From contig BPJS01000001.1 in NCBI GenBank assembly GCA_026004735.1, positions 4,544,859 to 4,608,858 of the forward strand: a stretch of DNA of 64,000 nucleotides, given 5' to 3'. Under the pieces are notes generated by a model. It searched no databases and had not been told where the DNA came from. It saw only the letters and a program-made list of their open reading frames with translations. Positions 1 through 9,230 of this stretch are shown here, piece after piece. A program made the translations under genes and the position numbers. The stretch's first letter is position 1. Each line of letters opens with the position of its first letter. This stretch comes from Isosphaeraceae bacterium. GTDB lineage: Bacteria > Planctomycetota > Planctomycetia > Isosphaerales > Isosphaeraceae.

Positions 1-147
1 GACTGGCTCCTCGATGCCCGGGGGATGTGGCGCGACCCGGAGGCTTACGACGCCAGGGTGCGGGAGTTGGCCCGCCGGTTTCGGGAGAACTTCGAGCGGT
101 TTGGATCGGTGGATGCGACGATTCGTGAGGCAGGTCCGCGGGTCTGA
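1..147 (+). CDS. pckA: C-terminal end of ATP-type phosphoenolpyruvate carboxykinase (partial)
   Basis: Reading frame 1 is open from the window edge to a TGA at 145-147 and gives 48 residues. They contain the block [16 protein letters not shown], then RENFERF, and end in REAGPRV. This resembles the C-terminal helix of ATP-dependent PEP carboxykinases, which ends in a similar AAGPKL-type tail. The enzyme interconverts oxaloacetate and PEP in the cytosol. The catalytic part lies outside the window, so identity rests on the tail alone. The end overlaps the convergent glycosyltransferase by about 100 bases. Confidence 0.7.
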   Translation, partial: DWLLDARGMWRDPEAYDARVRELARRFRENFERFGSVDATIREAGPRV

Positions 148-1328
148 TCCTCGAGTTCGTCGAAGACGGTCAGCAGGGCTTGAGCGGCGGCCGACCAGGT
201 GAACCGCTGGGCGCGAGCCAGGGCACGGCCTGCCAGCTCGGCACGGAGCGGCCGATCGGTCAGCAGGCGATTCAGCGCGGCCGCGATCTGGCTCACCGAA
301 GCGGGGTCGAAACCCAGGCCGGCCTCTCCGACCACCTCGGGCAGCGAGGCCGTGTCGGCGTAGGCAACCGGCGTTCCGCAGGCCATGGCCTCGATGGCCG
401 GCAGTCCGAATCCCTCGATCAGCGAGGGCAGGACCAAGGCGCAGGCCCGGGCGTAGAGGATGCGGAGGTCGTCGTCGGCGACATAGCCGGTCCAGATGAC
501 GCGGGGGCCGAGGTTCCAGCGCTCGACCCGCGCGCGGAGTTCGGGGACGTGGGTGTTGAAGACGTCGTGGAGGTCGCCGACCAGGACCAGGGGTGCCGTG
601 GGATCATCGAGCTGCGCAAAGGCGTCGATGAGGCGCAGAAGATTCTTATGGGGGCTGAAGCCGCCGACGTAGAGCAGGAACGGTCCGTCGGCGGGGATGC
701 CGTAGCGGGACAGGACGGCCGGGGCTTGGGCGTGATCGGCCGGGTCGAGCGGCCGGAAGACCGGGGAGGCGGCCTCGGGGATAACGCGAAGCCGTTCGTT
801 GCGTATATGATAATATTTGATGATATCTCGACGTGAAGCGTGCGACAGAGTGACCACGCGGCGAGCGCGGTGAACGGCGTAGGCTTCCTTGATCCGCCAG
901 GCCAGGCGACCGCGGCCGTGGCGGAAGATCAGCTCGGGATGCGACAGGGGCATGGTATCGTGGACGGTGACGACCAGGTGTCGGACGTTCCAGACGGGGA
1001 AGGCGGTGTAGGTGGACGGGAGATAGAGGCAGTCGAGCCGGGCGGCGGCGGCGGCGCGGCTGAAGGCGAAGAGGTCGGCCAGCGAACGGCGGCCTTCGGC
1101 CGAGGCCGCCTGAGTCGGGGCCTGGCGTACCGGAACGACCAAGGGGTCGAAACCGTCAGGGACGGCGGCCTGACCGGAGGCCAGCGCGTGGCTGTCGACG
1201 AGGATGGTGAAGCGGTGGCGGGAGCGGATTCTGCTGAGTGCGGCGAGCAGCTCACGGGTGAAGCGCCCAAAGCCGCGCCGGTTGGCCAGGCAGGCCCCGT
1301 CGATTCCGATGTGCATCGGTTCTGCCAT
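45..1328 (-). CDS. GT4-family (GT-B) glycosyltransferase
   Basis: Protein of 427 aa. The N-terminus [19 protein letters not shown] is the usual start of RfaG/WcaI-type transferases. The donor-binding half has VGGFSPHKN, then [10 protein letters not shown], and the [16 protein letters not shown] stretch with the paired glutamates that bind the nucleotide sugar. It probably adds a sugar to a cell-surface glycan or exopolysaccharide at the inner face of the membrane; acceptor unknown. I used ATG 1328; ATG 1316 is equally possible because neither has a clear Shine-Dalgarno. The last 34 codons run antisense through the end of pckA and look non-conserved. It lies downstream of a DUF362-like gene and a GT2 gene on the same strand. 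Confidence 0.85.
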   Translation of the reverse strand: MAEPMHIGIDGACLANRRGFGRFTRELLAALSRIRSRHRFTILVDSHALASGQAAVPDGFDPLVVPVRQAPTQAASAEGRRSLADLFAFSRAAAAARLDCLYLPSTYTAFPVWNVRHLVVTVHDTMPLSHPELIFRHGRGRLAWRIKEAYAVHRARRVVTLSHASRRDIIKYYHIRNERLRVIPEAASPVFRPLDPADHAQAPAVLSRYGIPADGPFLLYVGGFSPHKNLLRLIDAFAQLDDPTAPLVLVGDLHDVFNTHVPELRARVERWNLGPRVIWTGYVADDDLRILYARACALVLPSLIEGFGLPAIEAMACGTPVAYADTASLPEVVGEAGLGFDPASVSQIAAALNRLLTDRPLRAELAGRALARAQRFTWSAAAQALLTVFDELEDQTRGPASRIVASTDPNRSKFSRNRRANSRTLAS

Positions 1329-1396
1329 CCGTGGGGACTGGGACAAGGATTTGGAAGTCCGTACGGGCGGAGCGGGCGGGGCCGGGTGGAGTACGT

Positions 1397-2017
1397 TCAG
1401 GGGGTCGAGGTGGACCGTGCTCCAGGGCGGTGGAGGCGGTCCCGGAGCAGATGGGATCGGAGCGCCGTCCGGACGATGGGCTGCTCGATGGCCTCGTGGA
1501 CTTCGAACGGAAGGTTTTTCAGCGGTTTAACTGCGGACGCGACCTGACTGACCGCGGCGGCGTCGGTGCCGGCGATGATGCGGCGGTGGCGCGTGGGGTA
1601 GGCGTCGATCAGATAAAACGCCGGCAGGGGCAGAGCCGGGAGCGGAGCGCCCGGGTGGACCAGGAGGACGCGGCAGACATCCGTTGGGGAGTGGGACTGA
1701 GCGAGGTGGCGGCGGTCGATGAGTCGGACGGGGCGGCCCCAGGTTTCAGCGGCATAGAGGCGTTGGGCGTGGTCGTGGGAGTCGGCCAGGACGTCGATCT
1801 GCTCAGCGCCGGCGGCGAGCAGGGCGTCGAAGGTGGCTGAGAGGGTGTCGGGGTGGGTGGGCTGGCGGCGATGGCTGGTGGTATGGATCAGGGCGGTGGG
1901 GCGCATGGCCGCGGCGAGGTGCGGAGCGAGCACGGCCCAGGCCTGGGCGACGGCGCCGCGGCGGCGATGATGGCGGGCGACGACGACGGGTGCGGAGCTT
2001 AGCGATTGCGGGTCCAT
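1397..2017 (-). CDS. Hypothetical protein, weakly DUF362-like
   Basis: About 206 aa from ATG 2017, overlapping the end of the upstream GT2 gene by 19 bases, so probably translationally coupled. The segment HRRQPTHPDTLSATFDALL followed by LAAGAEQIDVLADS recalls the DUF362 pattern, where a THPE motif precedes a helix and an AGA-I-V-GDS strand. The ferredoxin-like cysteine cluster seen in some DUF362 proteins is absent. The family link is weak. Its place between two glycosyltransferases suggests a role in the same glycan pathway, which is inference only. Confidence 0.55.
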   Translation of the reverse strand: MDPQSLSSAPVVVARHHRRRGAVAQAWAVLAPHLAAAMRPTALIHTTSHRRQPTHPDTLSATFDALLAAGAEQIDVLADSHDHAQRLYAAETWGRPVRLIDRRHLAQSHSPTDVCRVLLVHPGAPLPALPLPAFYLIDAYPTRHRRIIAGTDAAAVSQVASAVKPLKNLPFEVHEAIEQPIVRTALRSHLLRDRLHRPGARSTSTP

Positions 2018-3117
2018 CGGCGGCGACTCCGCAGCAGCGACTTGGGGGGAGGGACGCGCGGGTGTGCGGAATGAACGGAAGGTTCGGGCAGCACGAGCTG
2101 GAGGATGCAAGCAGCGATCACCGAGATACCGCAGCAGATGAAATAGGTCCAGTGCAAGGGGATCGAGGCCAGGGCGAAGCCGGGGCCGCGGCGCGTGGCC
2201 AGGAAGTGGTAAAACGGGGCGTTGAGCAGGATGGCGAGGATCAGGCAGGCGAAGACGGCGGGGACCGTTTGGGAGGTGAAGGGGCTGGCCATGGCGGCCA
2301 GGAGCGCCAGACCGATGGCCAGGACACTGGCGCGCTGAATGGGGGAGACGTTGAGATCGGTTTCGCGGATGTGGGTCCGGAGGATCAGGAGCATCCAGGG
2401 GATGCCACGGTGGAGCAGGTCGGTGCGGACCATCGAGGTAAAGGTCCAGCGTTTGAGGTGAGTGACCTGAACGTCGCGGGCCAGCGCGATCCGGTAGCCG
2501 GCGCGGGTGAGCCGGTAGCCGAGCTCGATGTCTTCGATGGCCGGCTGACGATAGAGACGGGGGTCGAAGCCGCCCAAGGCCAGGAAGGTGTCGCGGCGGA
2601 TGGCGCCGCAGCCGGTCCAGAAGGTGTGGGCGGGGCGTGCGTCGGTGACGAAGTGGCCGGACTGATGGACGTAGTGGTGTAGGAGGTTTCGGAACTGACT
2701 GACGAGACCGGGGGCGGCGGGGGTGTCGTCGTAAGAGCCGAAGAGTGCGGTCAGGTCGGGGTTAGCGGCGAAGTGGGCCAGGAGGCGGGTGATGGTGTCG
2801 GGGTGGACGAGGACGTCGGCGTCGAGGAAGAACAGCAAGGGAGCAGAGGCGGCGCGGGCTCCGGCGTTGCGGGAGGCGGCCGGACCGAGGGGGCGGTCGT
2901 GGCGGATGACCAGGGCGCCGTGACGTGCGGCGATGGCCGCGGAATCGTCCTGGGAGCCGTCGTCGACGACGACCAGTTCGAGATCGGTCGGGCTGAAGGC
3001 GCGGAGGCCCCGGAGGACCCGCTCGAAGTCAGCGCCGCCGTTGCGAACGGGGATGATGACCGAGAGCGAGGGCATCCGGGGCCCCGGGCTCGCCGGACCG
3101 GCGGGGTGATCGTCCAT
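1999..3117 (-). CDS. GT2-family membrane-anchored glycosyltransferase
   Basis: 372 aa from ATG 3117, with a GAGGGGC Shine-Dalgarno 6 bases upstream. The GT-A core starts SVIIPVRNGGADF, carries the DxD metal site in FFLDADVLVHPD and the acceptor/catalytic region GGFDPRLYRQPAIEDIELGY. Three hydrophobic helices follow near residues 260-350 and would anchor it in the inner membrane. Family knowledge: transfer of a sugar from a nucleotide donor to a lipid or polysaccharide acceptor. It heads a three-gene minus-strand cluster with the DUF362-like and GT4 genes. The frame is open further upstream, but that Arg/Pro-rich extension looks non-coding. Confidence 0.88.
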   Translation of the reverse strand: MDDHPAGPASPGPRMPSLSVIIPVRNGGADFERVLRGLRAFSPTDLELVVVDDGSQDDSAAIAARHGALVIRHDRPLGPAASRNAGARAASAPLLFFLDADVLVHPDTITRLLAHFAANPDLTALFGSYDDTPAAPGLVSQFRNLLHHYVHQSGHFVTDARPAHTFWTGCGAIRRDTFLALGGFDPRLYRQPAIEDIELGYRLTRAGYRIALARDVQVTHLKRWTFTSMVRTDLLHRGIPWMLLILRTHIRETDLNVSPIQRASVLAIGLALLAAMASPFTSQTVPAVFACLILAILLNAPFYHFLATRRGPGFALASIPLHWTYFICCGISVIAACILQLVLPEPSVHSAHPRVPPPKSLLRSRRRWTRNR

Positions 3118-3518
3118 GACTGCCCCTCGCCCGTCGACAGGCGCGGCCGCCGGAATGCAAGGCCCCGTCCGTGGGGCCGCCCGCGCGGACGCGAGGATCG
3201 CCAGCCGACTGCCCGGCGCGGCAGCGGAACCGATACGGCGGGCGTGGGGGTGTCGTCTCGTAGGGGCGGTTTCAGACCGCCGCGCGGGTCTGCCTGGGCG
3301 TCGAGGCCGCGGCTGACGATCGCGACGTGCGGGCGGGACTTTAGCCGTAGCCGGTGGGCCTGTCAACGCGGGATCGGCCGCCCCGGACCGACGCGGGGAT
3401 GGGCCGTCGAGTGGGCCGCGTCAGGGTGCCCGCCGAGGGGGAAGCCGTGAGCGGGACGGGGCGGATCGCCCTGGCGACAGGGTAGACCGGAGGTGCGGAG
3501 AGGCGCGGCTTGGCCCGT
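3118..3518. other. Intergenic, 401 bases, nothing recognised
   Basis: GC-rich spacer between the GT2 start and the end of ribBA. Open frames here are Arg/Pro-rich and non-conserved in appearance. I see no convincing promoter, terminator hairpin or RNA. The GT2 promoter should lie in this stretch. Confidence 0.5.
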
Positions 3519-4751
3519 TCAGGAGGCTGTTCGGTTGAGGTCGTCGGCGGGGAGGAGGTGGCCGAGCTTATCGCGTTTGGCGGCCAGGTAGCGGCGGCGG
3601 TCGGCCTCGGCGGGAGCGATCAGGGGGACTTGCTCGACGACCTGAAGATCGTAGCCGTCGTAGACGAAGGCATCCGTCTTCTTGGGGTTGTTGGTGAGCA
3701 GCCGGACCTGGGACAGGCCGAGGTCTTTGAGGATCTGGAGGCCGATCCCGTAGTCGCGCAGATCGGCGCGGAAGCCGAGGGCCAGGTTGGCTTCGACGGT
3801 GTCCAGGCCTTCGTCCTGAAGACGGTAGGCGCGGATCTTTTCGATCAGTCCGATCCCGCGGCCCTCCTGGGGCAGGTAGATCAAGGCGCCGACGCCCTCA
3901 AGTCCGATTTTGTCGAGGGCCAGATGGAGCTGGTCGCCGCAGTCGCAGCGGAGCGATTCGAGCAGGTCGCCGGTGAAGCAGGACGAGTGGATTCGGACCA
4001 GCGGGGCCGGGACACTGGCCAGGTCGCCCATGACGAAGGCGATCGGATTGTGGCCTGGCTCGTGGTCGACGGCGTAGGCGATGATCCGACCGCGGCCGTA
4101 GCGGGTAGGCAGGTTGGCCTCGGCCAGGCGATGGACGAGCCGCTCGCGGCGGCGGCGATAGCGGATCAGGGCCTCGATCGAGAGGATCGGGAGGCCAAAT
4201 TCGGCGGACATGGCCTGGAGCCGCTGACGGCTGGCGCGGCCGGTTCCCTCCAGGATTTCGCAGAGGACACCGGCGGGTTTAAGGCCGGCAAGGCGGCAGA
4301 GGTCGACGGTGGCCTCCGTGTGGCCTGCGCGGCGGAGGACGCCGCCTTCCTTGGCCACGAGCGGGAAGACGTGGCCGGGCCGGACCAGGTCTGTGGGTTT
4401 GGTCGCAGGGTCGATGATGGCGCGGATGGTCCGGGCTCGCTCTTCGGCGGTGATGCCCGTCTTGCAGTCGCGGTGGTCGACGGGAACGGTAAAGGGAGTC
4501 TGATGGGGAGCGGTGTTCTGGTCGACCATCATGGTCAGGCCGAGGCGGTTGGCCAGCTCGGGCATCAGCGCCAGGCAGACCAGGCCGCGGCCGTGGGTGA
4601 TCATAAATTCGACCATTTCGGGCGTGATCGCCTCGGCGGCCGCGACGAAGTCGCCTTCGTTCTCGCGTTCCTCGTCATCGACGACGATGACCATCCGGCC
4701 GGCCGCGAGCGCTTCCAAACCCTCCTCGACTTTCGAAAATGCCTCACGCAT
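3519..4751 (-). CDS. ribBA: Bifunctional DHBP synthase / GTP cyclohydrolase II
   Basis: 410 aa from ATG 4751, preceded by AGAGG. The N-terminal half (about 1-205) is 3,4-dihydroxy-2-butanone-4-phosphate synthase: [13 protein letters not shown] gives the acidic metal loop and [17 protein letters not shown] the conserved His/Thr region. The C-terminal half is GTP cyclohydrolase [19 protein letters not shown] supplies the three zinc cysteines, [11 protein letters not shown] the catalytic loop, and LLTNNPKK the end motif. Together they supply both precursors of riboflavin in the cytosol. No other rib genes are adjacent. It is divergent from hemB across a 205-base gap; no FMN riboswitch was recognised. 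Confidence 0.97.
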   Translation of the reverse strand: MREAFSKVEEGLEALAAGRMVIVVDDEERENEGDFVAAAEAITPEMVEFMITHGRGLVCLALMPELANRLGLTMMVDQNTAPHQTPFTVPVDHRDCKTGITAEERARTIRAIIDPATKPTDLVRPGHVFPLVAKEGGVLRRAGHTEATVDLCRLAGLKPAGVLCEILEGTGRASRQRLQAMSAEFGLPILSIEALIRYRRRRERLVHRLAEANLPTRYGRGRIIAYAVDHEPGHNPIAFVMGDLASVPAPLVRIHSSCFTGDLLESLRCDCGDQLHLALDKIGLEGVGALIYLPQEGRGIGLIEKIRAYRLQDEGLDTVEANLALGFRADLRDYGIGLQILKDLGLSQVRLLTNNPKKTDAFVYDGYDLQVVEQVPLIAPAEADRRRYLAAKRDKLGHLLPADDLNRTAS

Positions 4752-4956
4752 GAACGCCTCTGCGATTCGACGGGCGGATCGAGCACAATCGGCATTGTAC
4801 GCCCAGTCCGCCCCGCGCGGCGATGCGCGGCGGAGCAACACAGGACAGGCATGGCCCGGCGGGGGGGAGGAGCGGCCTGGCCCTCGCCGACCGGTCGGTG
4901 GCTGCGGTAAGCTCGGGGAAGTCTGGAGCGAGCAACCCCACGGGTGCGGTGATCGG

Positions 4957-5964
4957 ATGGAACAGTTCGTCCTGGCCGGCTTCCCGGCGCAACGTCTTCG
5001 TCGTCTGCGGGGTCATGCCGCGCTACGGGACCTGGTGCGTGAGCACACTCTGACGATCCATGACCTGGTCTACCCGATCTTCGTGTATCACGGCCGCAAC
5101 CTGGAGCGGGAGATCGGGTCGATGCCCGGACAGTATCAGTATTCGCTCGATCGGCTGACGGTGGCGATCGACCGGGTCGTCGAGGCGGGGATTCGCGCGG
5201 TGCTCCTGTTCGGGATTCCGGAGTGCAAGGATCCGGAGGGGCGAGTGGCGCTGGACGACCAGGGGATTGTTCAGGAGGCGGTGCGGGCGATCCGCCGGCG
5301 TGCACCGGGGTTGCTGGTGATTACAGATCTCTGTTTCTGCGAATATACGGATCACGGCCACTGCGGGCCGCTGCGTGACGAGGGTGGGCGGCGGGACGTG
5401 GACAATGACGCGACGCTTGCGCTGCTGGGCCAACAGGCGGTCAGCCATGCGCGGGCCGGGGCGGATGTGATCGCGCCGTCAGGGATGATGGACGGGATGG
5501 TGGGCGCGATCCGCCGGGCGTTGGACGCGGCGGGCTATGCGTCGCTGCCGATCCTCTCGTATGCGGCCAAGTACGCCAGCGCGTTTTACGGGCCGTTTCG
5601 GGAAGCGGCCGAAAGTGCGCCAGCATTCGGAGATCGACGCGGCTATCAGATGGATCCGGCGAACTCAGACGAGGCCCTGCGCGAAGTTGCCCTGGATCTG
5701 GCTGAGGGGGCGGATCTGGTGATGGTCAAGCCGGCAATGGCCTACCTGGACGTGGCCCGGCGGATCAAGGAGCGGTTTGGCGTACCGCTGGCGGCGTACA
5801 ACGTCTCGGGGGAGTACGCGATGGTCAAGGCGGCCGCCGAGCGGGGGTGGATCGACGAGCGGCGAGTGGTCCTTGAGCTCCTGACGGGGATGAAGCGTGC
5901 CGGGGTCGACCTGATCTTGACATACCACGCGCTGGATGCGGCGGCCTGGTTGCGTGCAGGCTGA
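4957..5964 (+). CDS. hemB: Porphobilinogen synthase (delta-aminolevulinic acid dehydratase)
   Basis: 335 aa, normal length. It condenses two 5-aminolevulinate molecules to porphobilinogen in tetrapyrrole synthesis. Visible motifs are the metal-binding block [16 protein letters not shown] with three cysteines (zinc-type enzyme), the active-site lysine region [14 protein letters not shown], and the Schiff-base lysine in [14 protein letters not shown] chose ATG 4957 because the protein then begins at the usual point before the RLRRLRG segment; the frame is open far upstream but is not conserved there. The ribosome site is weak. Divergent from ribBA and convergent with galK. Confidence 0.97.
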   Translation: MEQFVLAGFPAQRLRRLRGHAALRDLVREHTLTIHDLVYPIFVYHGRNLEREIGSMPGQYQYSLDRLTVAIDRVVEAGIRAVLLFGIPECKDPEGRVALDDQGIVQEAVRAIRRRAPGLLVITDLCFCEYTDHGHCGPLRDEGGRRDVDNDATLALLGQQAVSHARAGADVIAPSGMMDGMVGAIRRALDAAGYASLPILSYAAKYASAFYGPFREAAESAPAFGDRRGYQMDPANSDEALREVALDLAEGADLVMVKPAMAYLDVARRIKERFGVPLAAYNVSGEYAMVKAAAERGWIDERRVVLELLTGMKRAGVDLILTYHALDAAAWLRAG

Positions 5965-6086
5965 TTCGGGCGCGGGTGATCCGAGCGTAGGCCGGCGGCG
6001 GATCGGCGTGGGACTGGGTTGGAGACTCGCCCAGCGGGGGTCGGTGGTCAACGATGCGCGACGGCTGGCAAACGGCGGTTTGACAC

Positions 6087-7280
6087 TCAGCGTGGCTCGA
6101 GAATGCCAGCACCTGGAGCGGGGCGGCAGACGTAGAGGCGTGGCTCCGGCCCGCCCCGGCGGAGCACGCCGTCGCGGACAGCGGAAGCGAAGTCAGCGGC
6201 GGCCGCGGCTTGGACCAGATTGACGGTGCAACCGGCCCAGCCAGCGCCGGAGAGTTTGCCACCGAGGAATCCGGGGGCCTCGCGGGCCGCCTCGATCAGG
6301 CGATCGAGGCCCTCGCTGCTGTTCTCGAAGTCCAGCCGGCTGGACTCGTGGGATTCGGACATCAAGCGGCCGAACGTTTTCAGGTCGGCGCGCTGCAGGG
6401 CGTCCCTGCCGGCCTCGACCCGTTGATTTTCGGTCAGGACGTGGCGTGCTCGCCGCCGGCCCACCGGGTCGAGCGCTAGCCAGTCGCGTTCCAGGTCTTC
6501 GAGGCGGAGATCGCGCAGCCAGCGCAACGAGTTGCCGCGGAGTTGGCGGTAGTGGTCGAGCACGGTCTCGCATTCGGTTCGGCGACGGTTGTACATGCCG
6601 TCTGCCAGGCGGCGGCTGGTGCGCGAGTCGCAGACGACGATGGCCGGGGCCAAGCCTTGGTCATCGACCAGCGGCAGCCGCTCCCAGTGGCCGTTGGCGC
6701 AGTCGAGCATCAAGGCCGAATCGGCGGCGGCAAAAAGGGTCGAAAACTGGTCGAGCAGGCCGCAGGCGACACCGACGTAGACGTTCTCAGCCCGCTGGAG
6801 CGTCCGGGCCAGGTCCATGCGGGTCGAGTCGTTGATCGGTAGGTCAATCAGGCCCAGGCCGAGGCAGGCCCAGGCCAGGGCGGCCTCAAGGCTGGCCGAA
6901 CTCGACAAGCCGGCTCCTTGGGGGACGTCGCCGAGGATCACGGCGTTGAAGCCCGAGCGTAACGGCCCGAACCGCTCCCGCAAGGCCCAGACGACGCCGC
7001 GCGGGTAGCGGGTCCAGGCCGCGTCGAAGCTGGCCTGATGATCGACGTGGAACTGGTCGCGCGCAGCGAGGTCGAGGCTGAACAGGCAGGCGAGCCGATC
7101 GGTTCGCGGGCCTGCGGCGACCACCGTGTGGCGGTCGATGCCCGCGCTCAGGACCAGGCCGCCGTTATAGTCCGTGTGATTGCCCAGCAGTTCGACCCGC
7201 CCGGGTGCTTGTGCGACCCGGTGCGGGGGGCCGCCATATTCCTCGACGTAAGCTGCCGACGCGCGATCCACCAAGTCCAT
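6087..7280 (-). CDS. galK: Galactokinase
   Basis: 397 aa from ATG 7280 with AGGAG 7 bases upstream. A GHMP-kinase that phosphorylates galactose at C1 in the Leloir pathway. The substrate signature near residue 30 reads GRVELLGNHTDYNGG, with Asn where the classical enzyme has Glu (GEHTDYN). The ATP loop is PQGAGLSSSASLEAA, and the third motif is KLSGAGWAGCTV. No galT, galE or galactose regulator is nearby, so the gene stands alone. The Asn substitution could be lineage-typical or could indicate a related sugar as substrate; galactokinase remains the best call. Confidence 0.9.
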   Translation of the reverse strand: MDLVDRASAAYVEEYGGPPHRVAQAPGRVELLGNHTDYNGGLVLSAGIDRHTVVAAGPRTDRLACLFSLDLAARDQFHVDHQASFDAAWTRYPRGVVWALRERFGPLRSGFNAVILGDVPQGAGLSSSASLEAALAWACLGLGLIDLPINDSTRMDLARTLQRAENVYVGVACGLLDQFSTLFAAADSALMLDCANGHWERLPLVDDQGLAPAIVVCDSRTSRRLADGMYNRRRTECETVLDHYRQLRGNSLRWLRDLRLEDLERDWLALDPVGRRRARHVLTENQRVEAGRDALQRADLKTFGRLMSESHESSRLDFENSSEGLDRLIEAAREAPGFLGGKLSGAGWAGCTVNLVQAAAAADFASAVRDGVLRRGGPEPRLYVCRPAPGAGILEPR

Positions 7281-7487
7281 GCGACACTCCTGGCCCGGCG
7301 ACTCAAGCCGCAAGTGTACACGGAGCCGCAGCGCGGTGCCCACGTCGTGCGCCGGAGCGTGGTTAGTCCTCGGGCAGGAGCCGAGTCCGGCATGGCTTGC
7401 GCCGGGCTTGGCTACTGGGGCGATTCATCGGGGGCAAGGCGTTTGCCGACGGAGGTGGGATCGGCTGAGGGCGCAGGCCAGAGCAGC

Positions 7488-8351
7488 TCAGCGCGGGTCG
7501 GCGGCGGCCAGTCCGGCGAGTTGTTCGTCGTCGAGCTGGAGCTGCTCGACCAGCGGCTCCAATTGCTGGAGGACGTCGTAGGGGCTGGGCGGCCGTCGGG
7601 GCGCGTGGCGATGGAGGCAAGAGACGACCAGATTGCCGAGCGTGGGTGGGATCTTGGGGTTGAGCGCGGCGGGGTTGGGCATCTTGAGCGCCTCGTCCTC
7701 GCCGGACTTGGTCTTGGGAGAAGCGAACGGCTTGCCGGTCAGAATCTGGTACAGGATGGCGCCCAGGCTATAGACGTCCGAGGCTTCGAGGAACCGATTC
7801 TCGCGAACCACTTCGGGCGCAGCGTAGGCCCGCGCGGGAGCCGGTCGGAGATCCGGGGCCACACCCGGCAGACCGTAGTTGAGAAGTTTGACCTGGCCGG
7901 TGCGGGAGAGCAGGACGTGGCCGGGCTGGAGGTCGCCGTGGAGGACTTTGCGGCGGTGCATGTGAGCCAGGGCGTGGGCGATCTGGCGAGTGATCAGAAT
8001 CGCCGGCCCGACCGCCAGACCCGGGAGCTGATCGAGCGGCTTCCCCTCGACGTACTCCATCAGCAGTTCGCCGCGGACTAGCTTGAAGAAGTGTTTGACG
8101 GGCCGATAGTCGTGATATCGCAGGGCACCTGGGTGATTCAGTCGAGCTGAGGCCTCGACGGCCGCCTGGGCCCGGGCCAGCAGGCCGTCGGCCTTGGGGT
8201 CGTCGCGTTTGATGACTTTGACGACGTATCGCTTGCTCAGCGACTTGGGGTCACTGACCAGCATGACGGTCGATGGACCTGTGCTGTGGACGATCGCCTC
8301 GACCTGATAGTTCATGCCCGCCAGCTTCGGCGCGCCGGTTTCAGTGTTCAT
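7488..8351 (-). CDS. Protein kinase-like protein, probable pseudokinase
   Basis: 287 aa with a Hanks-type fold. The VAIK lysine is kept (YVVKVIKR, K45). The HRDLKPxN loop is HGDLQPGH at 138-145: the aspartate remains but the lysine is Gln and the metal-binding asparagine is His. The DFG motif is NYG at 158-160, losing the metal aspartate. The C-lobe APE region (YAAPEVV) and SDVYSLGAILYQILTG are intact. No transmembrane or sensor domain is visible. Its ATG lies inside the end of msrB (11-base overlap), so the two are coupled. Low or no phosphotransfer is inferred; a scaffold or nucleotide-sensor role is possible. Confidence 0.85.
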   Translation of the reverse strand: MNTETGAPKLAGMNYQVEAIVHSTGPSTVMLVSDPKSLSKRYVVKVIKRDDPKADGLLARAQAAVEASARLNHPGALRYHDYRPVKHFFKLVRGELLMEYVEGKPLDQLPGLAVGPAILITRQIAHALAHMHRRKVLHGDLQPGHVLLSRTGQVKLLNYGLPGVAPDLRPAPARAYAAPEVVRENRFLEASDVYSLGAILYQILTGKPFASPKTKSGEDEALKMPNPAALNPKIPPTLGNLVVSCLHRHAPRRPPSPYDVLQQLEPLVEQLQLDDEQLAGLAAADPR

Positions 8352-9036
8352 GATCGGCCTTTCGGGCCGAGGGCGGGTCAGCGGGAGCCGATTGGTTTGG
8401 GGATACCTGATCGCCGGCGGCGGTTGCGTTCCCCGAGCCGCCCGGACCAGCCTGTGGCCGGGCCGACACGCGGGAATCAGTCGGCTTGGGAGCCGGGAAC
8501 GGCTGTAGCTTGAGAGCCACGGAGTTGATGCAGAAGCGAAGCCCAGTTGGCGGAGGGCCGTCGGGGAAGACGTGGCCGAGATGGGCATCGCAGCGCGCAC
8601 ACAAGACCTCGACCCGATACTCCGGTCCGGTATAGTCCGGGGCGGTGGCCAGGGCATCCGGACGGACCGGCTGCCAGAAACTGGGCCAGCCCGTGCCCGA
8701 CTCAAACTTGTGCGTCGAGCTGAAGAGCGGAGCGTCGCAGCCGACGCAGTGAAAGATCCCCTTGTGGCGGCCGCGAGAATACTTTCCGGTCCAGGGCTGC
8801 TCGGTCCCCTTCTGGCGGGTGACCCAATATTGGATTGGCGTCAGGCGCCGGCGCCATTCGGCGTCGCTGAGGATCAGCTTGTCGCCGGCAGCGGGAGTCT
8901 GGGACGAGACCGAGGCGTCGGAGGCAGCCGCGCTGCCGGGACGATCGGGCTCCGGTCGCGGTTCCTGAGCGCTGGCAGCCGTGGTCACGGCAATGATCCC
9001 CCCTGACAAGGCCCAAGCAGCGATCCGAGCGTACAT
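8341..9036 (-). CDS. msrB: Exported peptide-methionine (R)-S-oxide reductase
   Basis: 231 aa from ATG 9036 with GGGAGG about 8 bases upstream. Residues 1-24 form a signal peptide ending in an ASAQ-type cleavage site, so it should act outside the cytoplasm repairing oxidised methionines. The MsrB core begins at LSDAEWRRRLTPIQYWVTR. It has the zinc pairs CVGCD and CARCD, the GTGWPSFWQP substrate segment, HLGHVFPDGPPPTG, and the catalytic cysteine in RFCINSVAL. A Pro/Ala/Ser-rich tail of about 45 residues follows the domain. Translationally coupled to the kinase-like gene downstream. Confidence 0.95.
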   Translation of the reverse strand: MYARIAAWALSGGIIAVTTAASAQEPRPEPDRPGSAAASDASVSSQTPAAGDKLILSDAEWRRRLTPIQYWVTRQKGTEQPWTGKYSRGRHKGIFHCVGCDAPLFSSTHKFESGTGWPSFWQPVRPDALATAPDYTGPEYRVEVLCARCDAHLGHVFPDGPPPTGLRFCINSVALKLQPFPAPKPTDSRVSARPQAGPGGSGNATAAGDQVSPNQSAPADPPSARKADHEH

Positions 9037-9230
9037 GACCGCGGCCTCCCGCGAGCAAGGTCGACGGATCGCGACCAGTCGCCGCCGGTCGCACACCTCT
9101 ATGATTGTATTCTAGGCAGGCGGTGCGGCCAGGTGGAAAGGATCTTCGCGCGGCATCGCCTCCGCGCAGCGGCCCGGGCATCGAGCAGCGATCCGGCGGT
9201 TGCTCCGCGAAGGGTCGCGGAGGGTACGCC

